Made by a program: the position numbers and the translations under genes. The notes under the pieces are model-generated. The model made no database searches and was not told the DNA's origin. It was given only the letters and a program-made list of their open reading frames with translations. From contig JAIQFF010000012.1 in assembly GCA_020073395.1 (NCBI GenBank), forward strand, positions 1-59,871: a stretch of 59,871 nt of DNA. Direction: 5' to 3'. Below are positions 1 to 8,920 of this stretch, piece by piece. The stretch's first letter is position 1. Every line of letters begins with the position of its first letter. This stretch comes from Terriglobia bacterium (GTDB lineage Bacteria > Acidobacteriota > Terriglobia > Terriglobales > Acidobacteriaceae).

Positions 1-1247
1 ACGAAGCCGCCGCCCTGCCGGGGCTGCTTCAGCGTCCAGCCGGTCAGGACACGAGCGACTTCGGTGACATCTTTCTGGGTGTAGCCTCCATTTACGCCGA
101 GGGTATGCAACTCCATCAATTCGCGGCCATAGTTCTCATTCAGACCGCTACGCTTGCCCTTGGCCTGCTTGGCTGGCGCCGGACGCGGCCGTCGCGGAGG
201 CCGGCGCCAGTTGTAATTGTTGCGCCTGGAAATGCCGTTGGCGAAATCCGAGTCGGGCCCTACGCTCAGCCAGTTGTCGAGGTAGAACAACATGGCCGGA
301 CTCTGCGCCGTCGCCACCAGCAGGTCTTCAAACTTGCCCAGGGCATGCGGACGGATGACGTCGCGCTCATAGCTCGTCAGCAGGTAGCGGTCAGCGCCTT
401 TTCCGATGAACACGTTGAAGTGGTTGAACCAGAAATCAGTCATCACTTCGTCAAGCTGGCGTTCGCTGTAAATGGCCCGTAGCAGCTTGCTCTGTACCAG
501 TTCACTGGTTACCACTTGCTGGGGATTGTTGAGCGCCATCAGGGTTTCGCGCTGCTGCGGTTTCATGCCTTCCATGAAATCGTCACGCTTGTCCCCCTTG
601 AGCGATGTTCCAATGGCACGCTGCTCTTCGGGAGACATTTTGAGAATCGCCTTCATGCGCTGATCGGGTGGCAAATCCAGCAGGTCCTCGGCTCTAAGAT
701 CGGCGTAGAGACGGCCCTCGCGGCGGCGGGCCTGATCTGCGTCGCTCATCTTGGCTGATTTCTCGGCTACGACCGTCGCCGCCGGATCGGTGTTCGGGGT
801 TTCCTTGCGCTCTCTTTTCTCCTGATAGCGCTCCAGTTGCGCCTCGTACACGGCGCGCTTGGCGGAATCGGAAGGCATCGACTGCCTGCCTTCGGCGATA
901 GCCTTGATCACTTGCGGCGGCGGAAAGTTCTCGACTAGCTCGCGTGTGTCCATGCGCAGAGTGCGAAAAGGCGCCAGGCGGGCGTCCAGGGCGCGATCGT
1001 CGAGCTTGTCGGGATGCAGTTGTTGGTCGATCCACTTGTCGACGCCCATGGCTGCCACGCGCCGGACATCGCCTGGGCGCGGCCCGAAAGCCACCCGGTT
1101 GAGCGCGTGCAGCGCACGTTTTTGCTCATCTATCTGAGCGGCAGAATCGCGCTTGTCTTTCCTGGCAATGGCGAATGGGACGGCAACAGCCACACCGAGC
1201 ATGGATACGGCAAATGCGACCGCGATCTGTCGTCGCAAAGGAATCAT
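1..1247 (-). CDS. DUF1800 family protein, 3' part missing
   Basis: The gene runs off the left edge of the window; 415 residues are visible in an open frame from an ATG at 1247. The first 30 residues form a basic start and a hydrophobic stretch (IAVAFAVSMLGVAVAVPFAIA), so the protein is probably exported. Next comes HALNRVAFGPRPGDVRRV, typical of DUF1800 N-termini. Further on are TDFWFNHFNVFIGKG, then NENYGRELMELHTLGVNGGY and DVTEVARVLTGW, the conserved core of the family. The biochemical function of DUF1800 is not established; in many bacteria it pairs with a DUF1501 gene, which would lie left of the window if present. A charged, K/E/R-rich insert lies around residues 110-165. The family call is firm from motifs; the C-terminus cannot be judged. 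Confidence 0.88.
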   Translation of the reverse strand, partial: MIPLRRQIAVAFAVSMLGVAVAVPFAIARKDKRDSAAQIDEQKRALHALNRVAFGPRPGDVRRVAAMGVDKWIDQQLHPDKLDDRALDARLAPFRTLRMDTRELVENFPPPQVIKAIAEGRQSMPSDSAKRAVYEAQLERYQEKRERKETPNTDPAATVVAEKSAKMSDADQARRREGRLYADLRAEDLLDLPPDQRMKAILKMSPEEQRAIGTSLKGDKRDDFMEGMKPQQRETLMALNNPQQVVTSELVQSKLLRAIYSERQLDEVMTDFWFNHFNVFIGKGADRYLLTSYERDVIRPHALGKFEDLLVATAQSPAMLFYLDNWLSVGPDSDFANGISRRNNYNWRRPPRRPRPAPAKQAKGKRSGLNENYGRELMELHTLGVNGGYTQKDVTEVARVLTGWTLKQPRQGGGF

Positions 1248-1497
1248 GCGGACTTCGTGCCAGGCCGAGAAGGGCTTGAGTATTGTTAACCCGGGAAAGA
1301 GGAAAAGTTGCTGGCCAGGAGAGTACCCTCGTCCTTCGGGAGGCCTGGATCGGGCTTCCAGCACGGTCTTTGGGAGCGGCCACGCCTTGCTCTAAGTACA
1401 AGCCAGGCTATGCCTTAGCTGCTAGGGCGTGGGGTTCACTGTGGCCAAAACTGAGGTTAGGTTTGGTGCCGCTTTGCACCATGGCAGGGAAATATGT

Positions 1498-2751
1498 CTA
1501 CGTCAGGTAGAGGCGGCCATGCGTGACCTTGTGTTGCAGGGTTGCCGCCAGTTGATCGATGTCCCCGGCCGCGATGTTGACAGCCATGCGGTCCTGCAGA
1601 AATGGCGTGCGGTTGCTGCCGACGGAGTCGCGCCGGATTTGCAGAAGCAGTCCGTGGACGGCATTGGGATCAAATTTCAGCGGAGAAAGGCGAACGATCT
1701 CGCTAAGGGTGTTTCCGACCGAGAGCGGTTCGCGATATGGCCTCTCGCTGGTCATGGCGTCAAAAGTGTCGGCCAGGCCTATGATCCGGACCGGCATGGC
1801 GACATCCTCCATCATCAGTCCATCCGGATACCCTGAGCCGTCGCCGCGCTCGTGGTGGGAACGCACGATCTCGGGAATGCGCGGCCAAGGGAACTCCACG
1901 CCGCTCACGATCTGATGGCCGACCACGGTGTGGTCGGCCATTTCGCGGAACTCTTCGGCATCGAGAGATGAGGGCTTCCCAAATAGACGTTTGTCCACCG
2001 CAACCTTACCGATATCGTGCAAGTAACCCGCGGAGCGCAGAGCGGCGACATCATTGGGATCCATGCCCATGGCTTCGCCGATGGCGGAGGCGTATCGTCC
2101 GACCCGCAAGGAGTGGCCGTGGATGTTCACGTGTTTCACGTCGATCGCGGTGGCGAAGGCTTCAAGAGCGGTGTCATAAAAACCGTGGAGCGACGCCAGC
2201 AGACGCAGGTTTTCGGAAACGCGTTGCGCCAGGGTCTGGGACAGGACGTGGTTCTGCATGGCAACCGCGACATAGTTGCACAGCAGGTCGAGTGCTCCCA
2301 GGTCTTCGTCGTCGAAGAGGGCATCGCCTTCGCGTCGGCCCAGCGCGACCATGCCCACAAGTTTGCCGCCGACTTTCAGCGGGGCGACGCACTTGAACAG
2401 TTCAGGCGCAACATTTCCGTTCGAACTCAGAAAAATGTCGTAGGAGCCAGGCTTCAGGACAACCGGTCCGCGCGCCGTAGTGAGGGCATGAACGTGCTTC
2501 GGCAACAGCGGCATGATGGCGGGCTCGGGCATTAATGCGAAGCCTTCGGAGGCCACGGAGGAGAGCATGGAAGGCTTGTCGCTGAAGGTGAACAACACGC
2601 CTTCGCGCGCGCCGCCCGCCTGGAGCAGCGCTGAGACCATGGCCCGCGCGGTTTGCGGAAACTCACGCTCCGCCGTCATCTCAGGGCCGAGATCGGACAG
2701 AGCTTCCACAGTTCGCAGCAGCCGCCGCAAATTGTTTTTCTGCACAGCCAC
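1498..2751 (-). CDS. GAF / HD-GYP domain protein (probable c-di-GMP phosphodiesterase)
   Basis: 417 residues from a GTG start (a second GTG lies two codons later). Residues about 20-170 look like a GAF-type sensor fold. Residues about 205-350 are an HD-GYP domain: HIHGHSLRVG-type first histidine region, the metal-binding HDIGK with His at residue 245, a later HTVVGH, and HHERGDGSGYPDG near 300-312. HD-GYP proteins hydrolyse cyclic di-GMP, and the HD and GYP residues needed are all present. There are no membrane segments, so it is cytosolic. About 65 C-terminal residues beyond the HD-GYP core are unassigned. It lies downstream of the HAD gene in the same direction, separated by about 240 bp of repeats, so it is probably transcribed separately. 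What the GAF domain senses is unknown. Confidence 0.9.
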   Translation of the reverse strand: MAVQKNNLRRLLRTVEALSDLGPEMTAEREFPQTARAMVSALLQAGGAREGVLFTFSDKPSMLSSVASEGFALMPEPAIMPLLPKHVHALTTARGPVVLKPGSYDIFLSSNGNVAPELFKCVAPLKVGGKLVGMVALGRREGDALFDDEDLGALDLLCNYVAVAMQNHVLSQTLAQRVSENLRLLASLHGFYDTALEAFATAIDVKHVNIHGHSLRVGRYASAIGEAMGMDPNDVAALRSAGYLHDIGKVAVDKRLFGKPSSLDAEEFREMADHTVVGHQIVSGVEFPWPRIPEIVRSHHERGDGSGYPDGLMMEDVAMPVRIIGLADTFDAMTSERPYREPLSVGNTLSEIVRLSPLKFDPNAVHGLLLQIRRDSVGSNRTPFLQDRMAVNIAAGDIDQLAATLQHKVTHGRLYLT

Positions 2752-2846
2752 GCACGGATGCGGGCAAAAAACCAGAGCAGAAAAAGAGTAACATGCAGCG
2801 TAACAGTGGGATACGCAGGTTGTTGGTTAGTTTGGTGCTAAGGAAA

Positions 2847-2887
2847 CAGCTGTCAGCTTTCAGCCGTCAGCGGTCAGCGGTCAGCTT
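2847..2887. repeat. tandem GTCAGC-type repeat (family E)
   Basis: Five or six imperfect tandem copies of a TCAGC-containing unit (cagctgtcagctttcagccg and onward) in the gap between the HD-GYP and HAD genes. No coding potential is seen. Confidence 0.6.
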
Positions 2888-2911
2888 CCAAATCCCAGTC
2901 CCCAAAAAACC

Positions 2912-2975
2912 TCTGTCATCCCGACCGGAGCGAAACGAAGTGAGCGGAGCGGAGGGACCTGCTGTTCCCACGGCC
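2912..2975. repeat. half copy of family B repeat (CTGTCATCCC...)
   Basis: Starts with ctgtcatcccgacc and continues into a purine-rich GAGCGGAG stretch, like the left end of the family B elements at 13051, 19547 and 30409. No matching right end (GGATGACAG) follows, so this looks like a decayed or solo half. It lies about 20 bp past the stop of the HAD gene. Confidence 0.55.
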
Positions 2976-2994
2976 TGCAGCTCCCGGCCTCACA

Positions 2995-3708
2995 CTAGAA
3001 ATGTGTCTGCAACTCTGAGAATTTTTCCACTACCAGCAACCGCCTCGGTGGTTCCGCGGACTCTACTTCCTCATGCTCCAGCACCCAGGTGGCGCCGTGC
3101 GGGACAAACACCGCGTTCAGCCCCGCGGCCAGGGCTGGATTGATGTCGGATTTGGGGCTGTTGCCGATCATCCAGCTGGCATCGGGATCCAGATCGTACT
3201 TTGAGATGACCTGCTGGTAGGTGGGGACATCCTTTTCGGACACAATCTCGACCGCCGAGAAATATTCCTTAAGGCCGGATCGTTCGACTTTCCCGGTCTG
3301 TTCCGGCACCGCGCCCTTGGTCATCAGGATCAAGTGATGGCGCCCGGACAGATATTGCAGCGTTTCCGGCACGCCGGGCAGGAGTTCAACCGGATGGCCG
3401 GCAATGGTATGAGCGAATCCCTTGATGGTCTCGTGCAGGGCGGGGGTAAGCGCTTCGACGGCCAGGCGCTCGAAGGTCTCGACCAAAGAGTGCGCAAAAC
3501 TGTGGAGACCGTAGCCATGGCTCACGATCGACTCGCGCTCCACCTGGTTCAGCACATCGCGCACTTGCTCCGGAGTGTACTCGTGGTGATTCAGGAACGA
3601 GATAAAGTTCGCGATAGCGCGCTCAAAGTAAATGTTATTTTCCCAAAGCGTGTCGTCGGCATCGACCAGCAGGGTCTGAGCGCCATCTGAATTTTCGCCG
3701 GCAGGCAT
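2995..3708 (-). CDS. HAD-superfamily hydrolase
   Basis: 237 residues from the ATG at 3708 (MPAGENSDGAQ). An upstream in-frame extension to 3849 exists, but it translates the GCAAAG-type intergenic repeat, so the shorter start is preferred. HAD motif I is LLVDADDTLW (DxD nucleophile pair); motif II is LILMTKG (Thr); the motif III Lys lies in the following helix region; motif IV is WMIGNSPKSDINPA (D near the end of the C-terminal half). The helical cap lies between motifs I and II. HAD proteins of this type are phosphatases or dehalogenase-like enzymes acting on small molecules; the substrate cannot be read from sequence. Cytosolic. It is divergent from the M49 peptidase gene. Confidence 0.85.
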   Translation of the reverse strand: MPAGENSDGAQTLLVDADDTLWENNIYFERAIANFISFLNHHEYTPEQVRDVLNQVERESIVSHGYGLHSFAHSLVETFERLAVEALTPALHETIKGFAHTIAGHPVELLPGVPETLQYLSGRHHLILMTKGAVPEQTGKVERSGLKEYFSAVEIVSEKDVPTYQQVISKYDLDPDASWMIGNSPKSDINPALAAGLNAVFVPHGATWVLEHEEVESAEPPRRLLVVEKFSELQTHF

Positions 3709-3748
3709 CGCAACATGATAACGAGGAAGACGAAGCTTGGCGAGACGC

Positions 3749-3795
3749 TCCTTAGCGAACTTTGCGGAATCCTTTGCGCCTTTTGCGGTTAGAGA
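3749..3795. repeat. GCGAAC/TTTGCG-rich interspersed repeat (family F)
   Basis: A short-period repeat (agcgaactttgcggaatcct, then tttgcgccttttgcgg) of a type widespread in intergenic DNA of some environmental bacteria. It lies between the divergent HAD and M49 genes and can be translated on the minus strand as an artificial N-terminal extension of the HAD gene. Confidence 0.5.
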
Positions 3796-3864
3796 TTTTG
3801 ACTCTAACGCGTGGGAACGCAAAAAGGCCGCCGGTAGTTGTGCGAACATGCATCAGAGCTCTGC

Positions 3865-3877
3865 TAAAATCAGGCTG
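3865..3877 (+). promoter_or_regulatory. -10-like box directly upstream of the M49 gene start
   Basis: TAAAAT at 3865-3870 is separated by 7 nt from the ATG at 3878. There is no Shine-Dalgarno between them. This spacing fits a leaderless transcript that begins at or next to the start codon. No convincing -35 was found. Confidence 0.4.
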
Positions 3878-5590
3878 ATGATTAAAGAGGGCTTCCTCCT
3901 TCCCCTGTTGTGCATGGTTCTAATGATTTCTCCAGCCTCAGCCCAGAAGACTAAAAAGCCGATGACCGGATCAGCGGCCCGAGGCGCGGCTTCAGGCGGA
4001 ATGCAGGTTGCTCCGGATCTGGCGCAGCGTCTGGCAAAATTTCGCCGGATAGACATGCCGTTTCACTCCACCGGCCTCACCGCCCGTGAGAAGAAACTGG
4101 TGGACAAGCTGGTGGACGCTTCACGGTGTCTGGAAAATATCTACTGGCGGCAGAGCGATCCCGAGGGTTTGGGCCTCTACCAGTCTTTGGCTTCGAGCCA
4201 GAGCGCGAAAGATCAGGAGCTGCGTCATTATCTGTGGATCAACGGCTCGCGCTTCGACCTGATCGAACAGAACCGGCCTTTTGTCGGCATCACGCCCATG
4301 CCGCCGGGCCGCGGCCTTTATCCGGAGGGTTTGACCCGCCAGCAGATTGAGCGATACGCACAAGACCATCCCGAGAAGAGAGAGGAAATTTATAGTTTAA
4401 CCACGCTAGTACTGTGGCACGGCGATCGCCTGGAAGGAGTGCCCTATCATATCGCCTACCGCTCATTCCTGGAGCCGGCCGCCCGCGACCTGCGTGAAGC
4501 TGCTGCTTTGAGTGACGATCCCGCGTTCGCAGATTTCCTTCGTCTGCGGGCCGATGCTCTGTTAACTGATGATTACTTCAAAAGCGATTTGGCCTGGGTC
4601 GATTTGAAAGATCCCAAGTTCGATGTCATCTTTGCTCCGTACGAGACCTACACCGACGGCCTTCTCGGTGTGAAGGGTTCCTACGGGGCTGCGGTCCTGG
4701 TCCGCAATGAAGTGGAAAGCCGCAAGCTGGCGATCTTTCAGAAGTATGTGGCCGATGTCCAGGATGCGCTGCCGTTGGCCCCGGAGGATCGCCCTTCCAA
4801 GCACGGTCTGGAAACTCCGATGGAGGTCATGGATGCCCCCTACCGTGCGGGCGATCTGCGTCATGGTTACCAGGCTGTAGCCGACAACCTGCCTAACGAT
4901 CCCCGAGTCCACGAACAAAAAGGCAGCAAGAAAATATTTTTCAAGAACTTCATGGATGCGCGGGTCACCTACGTGATTCTTCCGCTAGCGCAGTTCATGA
5001 TGCCGCCGGAACAGGCGGCCAAGGCCTCCGCTGAAGGCTATTTGCTGGGCACGATCATGCACGAGATGGCGCATGGACTGGGCCCCGCCTACTCGCGCAC
5101 CGCGAACGGCAAAGTGCCGGTTCGTGAAGCCATTGGCCCCCAATTCAGTGGTCTGGAAGAAGCGAAAGCCGATGTGGTCGGCATGTTCGGCCTGAAGTGG
5201 CTGATTGATCACGAGGTGCTACCCAAGGACAAGCTGGAAGAATATTACGCTTCCTATCTCGCCGGAATTTTCCGCACCATACGTTTTGGCACGGGGGAGG
5301 CCCACGGCCAGGCCGAGATGATGGAATTCAACTATCTTTTGGAGCGGGGCGCAATCAAGCGGCAATCATCGGGAACATATGCCATTAACTACGCCGGCAT
5401 GCCTGGTGCGCTGGCTGACCTGGCGAAGGAACTTCTGGATATTGAAGCCACCGGAAACCGCGAACGCGCAGAAACATGGTTCAAGAAATACGACGTAATG
5501 CCGGCAGAATTGCAAGTGTCGTTGAAGGCGGCATCAAAGGTGCCGGTGGATGTGGACCCGGTATTTTCGTTTCCAGAGAAAATCAGGTAA
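3878..5590 (+). CDS. exported M49-like (dipeptidyl-peptidase III-like) zinc metallopeptidase
   Basis: 570 residues if begun at the ATG at 3878, which gives a clean signal peptide (MIKEGFLLPLLCMVLMISPA) ending in an ASA-Q cleavage site; an ATG at 3848 is also in frame. The zinc site is HEMAHGLGP (His395, Glu396, His399), with the third ligand in EEAKAD (about 427-432). EExxAD after an HE..H motif is the arrangement of family M49. Classical DPP III has HExxGH with one extra residue; the HExxHG spacing here is as I recall it for the DPP III-like domain of plant NUDX3-type proteins. Predicted to be periplasmic. It probably cleaves peptides, but dipeptidase action is inferred only from the family. 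No peptide transporter is nearby. Confidence 0.78.
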   Translation: MIKEGFLLPLLCMVLMISPASAQKTKKPMTGSAARGAASGGMQVAPDLAQRLAKFRRIDMPFHSTGLTAREKKLVDKLVDASRCLENIYWRQSDPEGLGLYQSLASSQSAKDQELRHYLWINGSRFDLIEQNRPFVGITPMPPGRGLYPEGLTRQQIERYAQDHPEKREEIYSLTTLVLWHGDRLEGVPYHIAYRSFLEPAARDLREAAALSDDPAFADFLRLRADALLTDDYFKSDLAWVDLKDPKFDVIFAPYETYTDGLLGVKGSYGAAVLVRNEVESRKLAIFQKYVADVQDALPLAPEDRPSKHGLETPMEVMDAPYRAGDLRHGYQAVADNLPNDPRVHEQKGSKKIFFKNFMDARVTYVILPLAQFMMPPEQAAKASAEGYLLGTIMHEMAHGLGPAYSRTANGKVPVREAIGPQFSGLEEAKADVVGMFGLKWLIDHEVLPKDKLEEYYASYLAGIFRTIRFGTGEAHGQAEMMEFNYLLERGAIKRQSSGTYAINYAGMPGALADLAKELLDIEATGNRERAETWFKKYDVMPAELQVSLKAASKVPVDVDPVFSFPEKIR

Positions 5591-5671
5591 GGAGCTGCTA
5601 GCTTCTGGCTCCTAACCAAAGCCAACAGGTCTCAAGTCTTAGCCAGGAGCTAGGAGCTAGAAGCTCTTCTA
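5591..5671. repeat. family C palindrome, short form without gene
   Basis: Left arm (gctgctagcttctggctcct) and right arm (agccaggagctaggagctag) are imperfect inverted copies separated by about 25 bp. The element begins at the first base after the TAA of the M49 gene, and its right arm contains the TAG stop of convergent mqnD. It shares its arms with the element at 15982-16412. Confidence 0.7.
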
Positions 5672-6583
5672 GACAAACTCCACCCTCGCCTCTCGTGGAA
5701 TGATTCCTGCCTTGTGTCCCATGTCCAGCAGGCGGCGCACGGCTTCGCGTCCATCCGGTCCGTAGTCCAGAGTGCGCTCGTTCACGTACATGCCGACAAA
5801 CTTGTCGGCCAGTTGAGGATCGACGTCGCGGGCGAATTGCATGGCGTAGGCCAGTGCTTCATCGCGATGGTCGAGCGCGTACTGAATGCTATCGCGCAGT
5901 GCTCCCGATACTTTTGCCGTCAGCTCCGGTCCGAGACTGCGTCGTATCGCATTTCCACCCAGCGGCAGGGGCAACCCCGTAATCTTCAGCCACCACTTGC
6001 CCAGGTCCACGATGCGTTGCAGACCGGCCTTGGCATAGGTTAACTGGCCTTCGTGGATGATGAGGCCAGCTTCGTATTTGCCTTCGACGACCTGGGGAAT
6101 GATTTGATCGAAGGGCACAACTTCGGTCTCAATCCCAGGCGCGAAAAGCCGTAGCGCGAGATAAGCGGTGGTTAGGGTCCCAGGGATGGCAATCTTTTTG
6201 CGTTTGATTTCGCTCTGGGAAAATCCCTGGGTCGCCACAATCATGGGGCCGTAACCGTCGCCGACGCTGCCCCCGCTCGGCAACAGAGCATAGTTGTCCT
6301 GAATGTAGGGATAGGCGTGGAATGAGATGGCGGTGACGTCATAAACGCCGTCGCCTTCCCGAGCCTTCTGGTTCAGGGTTTCGATGTCGCAAAGCGTATG
6401 AGTGAAGCGCAACCCGGGGACACGCACCTTGTTGGTGGCCAGGGCATAAAACATGAAAGCGTCATCGGAGTCGGGACTGTGCGCGATGCTGATCTCACGC
6501 GTGGACGCAATGCCCCGCGACGAATCCTTGGTTTCGGGTACAAGCGCTGCGGTCGTTCCGGAAGGTGTTTCGACGAAACTCAT
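5669..6583 (-). CDS. mqnD: 1,4-dihydroxy-6-naphthoate synthase MqnD (futalosine menaquinone pathway)
   Basis: 304 residues from the ATG at 6583, whose ATGA overlaps the stop of bioY, so the two are translationally coupled. MqnD converts cyclic dehypoxanthinylfutalosine to 1,4-dihydroxy-6-naphthoate, a late precursor of menaquinone. It has the periplasmic-binding-protein-like fold of the MqnA/MqnD family: [18 protein letters not shown] at the N-terminus, [21 protein letters not shown], a region with [25 protein letters not shown] (His in the active-site strand), and [10 protein letters not shown]. All conserved segments are present and length is normal. mqnA and mqnC are in the same window, so the pathway is supported by context. 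A longer frame to 6721 overlaps bioY and is not needed. Confidence 0.95.
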   Translation of the reverse strand: MSFVETPSGTTAALVPETKDSSRGIASTREISIAHSPDSDDAFMFYALATNKVRVPGLRFTHTLCDIETLNQKAREGDGVYDVTAISFHAYPYIQDNYALLPSGGSVGDGYGPMIVATQGFSQSEIKRKKIAIPGTLTTAYLALRLFAPGIETEVVPFDQIIPQVVEGKYEAGLIIHEGQLTYAKAGLQRIVDLGKWWLKITGLPLPLGGNAIRRSLGPELTAKVSGALRDSIQYALDHRDEALAYAMQFARDVDPQLADKFVGMYVNERTLDYGPDGREAVRRLLDMGHKAGIIPREARVEFV

Positions 6584-7158
6584 GCCTGCTCCTTGCGGAC
6601 ACGCTGCCATCCGGTGGAGACGCCAGCGGCCAACATGACCTTGATCACTTCCGCGAACACAAACCAGTAAAGCCCGAAGCGCGCCGCCTGGGCGAAAGAG
6701 TGGGTCAGCACCGCCAGCCATGAAAGGCCACCGGCGAACAACACCACTTCAGCCAGCAAGCCAGCCGCAGCGGCACGCGCGAAACTGGCCTTGCCGCGCT
6801 CCATGATCCAACCCGCCAGCCCGGCGACGAAGGGATAAGCCAGCAAGAAGCCGCCTGTCGCACCCAGGAGTTGGGCGACACCGCCCGGCCCCGCGGGATT
6901 AAACACTGGCATTCCCGAGGCTCCCTCAGCCAGGTAAAGCGCCAACGCAGCAAAGCCGCGACGGCTGCCCAGAGTGAGGCCGACCAGGAGCACACCAAAA
7001 TTCTGCAGGGTCAAAGGCACCGGAGTGAATGGCAAAGGCACCGTCACCTTGGCGCACAGCGCAACAAACAGGCTGGCACTCACCACAATCGCCACCTGTT
7101 CCGCCCAGTAGAGAGCGCGACTACCTCGGTCGAGGACAAGACTAGCTGGCTTTGCCAT
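6580..7158 (-). CDS. bioY: biotin transporter BioY (ECF S-component)
   Basis: 192 residues with about six membrane segments, standard for BioY. Signature regions are [41 protein letters not shown] and the glycine-rich [28 protein letters not shown]. BioY binds and imports biotin, alone or with an ECF ATPase/T-component module (BioMN-type); no such partner is in the window. A strong Shine-Dalgarno (GGGAGGA on the minus strand) precedes the ATG. The stop overlaps the mqnD start by 4 nt, so bioY and mqnD form an operon; the functional link between biotin uptake and menaquinone synthesis is unclear. Confidence 0.93.
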   Translation of the reverse strand: MAKPASLVLDRGSRALYWAEQVAIVVSASLFVALCAKVTVPLPFTPVPLTLQNFGVLLVGLTLGSRRGFAALALYLAEGASGMPVFNPAGPGGVAQLLGATGGFLLAYPFVAGLAGWIMERGKASFARAAAAGLLAEVVLFAGGLSWLAVLTHSFAQAARFGLYWFVFAEVIKVMLAAGVSTGWQRVRKEQA

Positions 7159-7218
7159 ATTGGATTCCTCCCTGTCAGACTCTGAGCGCGTGCACCAGAC
7201 GTAATGAAAAGGCCTGGG

Positions 7219-7347
7219 TTACTCCTTGCCGTGGGTTTCTCTGGAAGACGATTCCTTCATATGGCTGCGCACTCGAAGATAGGCCGCCAATCCGACCAGA
7301 GACACAGCTACGGTACTCAGGGCCAGGATTAGGAACAACCAGATCAT
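7219..7347 (-). CDS. small single-pass membrane protein (42 residues), unknown
   Basis: An open frame of 42 codons starting at ATG 7347 (a GTG two codons earlier is also possible). It encodes an N-terminal hydrophobic segment (IWLFLILALSTVAVSLVGLA), then a basic boundary (YLRVRSHMK) and a short hydrophilic, charged tail ending HGKE. The topology resembles small membrane-anchored or cytochrome-assembly-type peptides, but I recognise no family. It lies in the same direction as bioY, 60 bp upstream, between bioY and a family A repeat. No good Shine-Dalgarno is seen. It is supported by its regular hydrophobic/basic layout, not by homology. Confidence 0.45.
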   Translation of the reverse strand: MIWLFLILALSTVAVSLVGLAAYLRVRSHMKESSSRETHGKE

Positions 7348-7384
7348 CCGCACGATACCCTAGGATATCAAAAGGAAGTGCAAC

Positions 7385-7558
7385 GTGTGGGGCGGACACT
7401 CTTGTCCGCTGATTTTGAACTTGATTTCGACCTGGATTGTCTGTTGCCCGGTGGTTGCAGGAAAAGGTCCTTTCCTGGCAGTCAACAGCAAAATCAACAT
7501 CCAAGGTGTCGGGCAGAGCCTGCCCTGAGCGAAGTCGAAGGGGGTGCTCGACCCACAC
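7385..7558. repeat. family A palindromic element, copy 1 (with nested family B motif)
   Basis: The left arm starts gtgtggggcggacactcttg and the right arm ends in cgacccacac. The core shares TTGATTT and GGATTGTCYGTTGCCCGGT with copy 2 at 11787. The right arm is interrupted by a cctgccctgagcgaagtcga motif placed in the loop of the small GGACA/TGTCC hairpin of the arm. It ends 12 bp from the stop of the downstream M24 peptidase gene. Confidence 0.8.
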
Positions 7559-7570
7559 ATGCGCTCATCC

Positions 7571-8893
7571 TTACTTGCCGGCCATGGCGTGCTCAACGTC
7601 GTCAGCAGTGTGGGGCAGGTTGGCGGTCAGGTTGATCAGCTTGCCGTCCGGGTCAACATAAAGGATGTCTTCAATCCGCACACCCAGCTTTTCCTCCGGA
7701 ATGTAGATTCCCGGCTCGATGGTAAACACCGCTCCCGGCGCCAGGGGTAGGTTGTAGTCGCCGGCATCGTGGACATTTAATCCGACGTAGTGGCTGAGTC
7801 CGTGAATGAAATATTTTCCCAGGGCCTCGCCGTGCAGATCTTTGCCGTGCGAATTGATGTAGTTGTAGGCTGCATCGTAGATAGAATCCGGCAGGTCTTT
7901 CCGCAGGGTGGACTTGCCTGAGCGGAACGCGGCCATGGCGGCCTGTTGCGCGCCCAGGACGATATCGTAAATCTCCCGCTGGCGGGCAGTAAACTTCCCC
8001 GATACCGGCAGCGTACGGGTGACGTCAGAAGCGTACATGGAATATTCCCCTGCGGCATCGATGACCACGACGTCTCCAGGCTGCATGGTGCCGGAGTCGT
8101 CGGAATAGTGCAGCACAGTGGAATTGAAGCCTGAGCCCACGATGGGAGCATAAGCCGGACGCTCACAACCCCGTTTCCCCCACTCATACTGCATGAGGGC
8201 GGAAATCTCACGCTCGGTAACGCCCGGCTTCACCGTACGCATGGCTGCCAAATGCGCGGCAATCGAGGCATTGGTGGCGTGGCGGATGCGCTCGATCTCC
8301 CCCGCGTCCTTAAACGTTCTGAGCGCAGCCAGCATCGGCCGGACATCCAGGAAAGACATTCCCACGGGAAACGCGTTGGCCCGTTTCAGCCAATCCAGCG
8401 GCGCAGTTGAATTCGAAATCTCGTCATCGGCGACCACGTCGGTATAGACGGTTGCCTTCTTTGGGGGAAGCAGGCGCACCAGCTCCGATCGCAAATTGTC
8501 GAGAACCTCAATGCGGTCGAATCCAGTAATCTTGCCCGCGTCGGGACTGTCCGCGCCAAGTTTCGGCCCGGTCCACTTTTCCTGCGAGGGATTGTGATTG
8601 GGAAGAAACAGGATCTCCGTATAGGAGTGATCGTCCTCGCTGGTTCCACCGACGATGAGCAGTGCCGCTCCGGGCTCGCTCCAGCCAGAGAGGTAAAAAA
8701 AGTTGTCATCGGGACGGTAGCCGTAGAGGTCGTTCGGCCCCTCGGCTTCATTTGACGCGAAGAGGAGTACGGCGCCGCCGTTGGCCTTGCTCGCCAGCGA
8801 TTGCCGGCGAGCACGGAAATCGGCGTTAGGTTGACGGTCCAGAGCCCATGTGAGTTGGAATAAAAGAAAACAAACCAGTAACACCTTTCGCAT
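7571..8893 (-). CDS. exported Xaa-Pro aminopeptidase (M24B)
   Basis: 440 residues. Residues 1-18 form a signal peptide (MRKVLLVCFLLFQLTWAL). Residues about 25-170 are the aminopeptidase P N-terminal domain (PDDNFFYLSGWSEPGAALLI), and about 205-430 the pita-bread M24 domain. The five metal ligands are visible: Asp in VVIDAAGEY, Asp in SDVTRTLP, His in HGLSHYVGL, Glu in TIEPGIYI, and Glu in GVRIEDIL. It removes N-terminal residues before proline from peptides, here probably in the periplasm. It is followed in the same direction by the small ORF, bioY and mqnD but separated from them by a family A palindrome. A weak AAGGGA ribosome site precedes the ATG. Confidence 0.92.
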   Translation of the reverse strand: MRKVLLVCFLLFQLTWALDRQPNADFRARRQSLASKANGGAVLLFASNEAEGPNDLYGYRPDDNFFYLSGWSEPGAALLIVGGTSEDDHSYTEILFLPNHNPSQEKWTGPKLGADSPDAGKITGFDRIEVLDNLRSELVRLLPPKKATVYTDVVADDEISNSTAPLDWLKRANAFPVGMSFLDVRPMLAALRTFKDAGEIERIRHATNASIAAHLAAMRTVKPGVTEREISALMQYEWGKRGCERPAYAPIVGSGFNSTVLHYSDDSGTMQPGDVVVIDAAGEYSMYASDVTRTLPVSGKFTARQREIYDIVLGAQQAAMAAFRSGKSTLRKDLPDSIYDAAYNYINSHGKDLHGEALGKYFIHGLSHYVGLNVHDAGDYNLPLAPGAVFTIEPGIYIPEEKLGVRIEDILYVDPDGKLINLTANLPHTADDVEHAMAGK

Positions 8894-8920
8894 TCGGAAT
8901 CCCTTTGTTCGTGGTGGCGA

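Noticed and set aside
1248..1497. Possible small genes in the gap between the DUF1800 and HD-GYP genes
   Set aside because: Open frames there lack ribosome sites and protein-like composition; only an AT-rich TTAACAATACTC stretch that might be part of a promoter is seen.
2017..2535. A 172-codon plus-strand frame inside the HD-GYP gene
   Set aside because: Antisense to an intact HD-GYP protein; its codon pattern is that of a shadow frame.
3709..3849. N-terminal extension of the HAD gene to 3849
   Set aside because: It translates the GCAAAG-type repeat (family F); the ATG at 3708 gives a normal HAD N-terminus.
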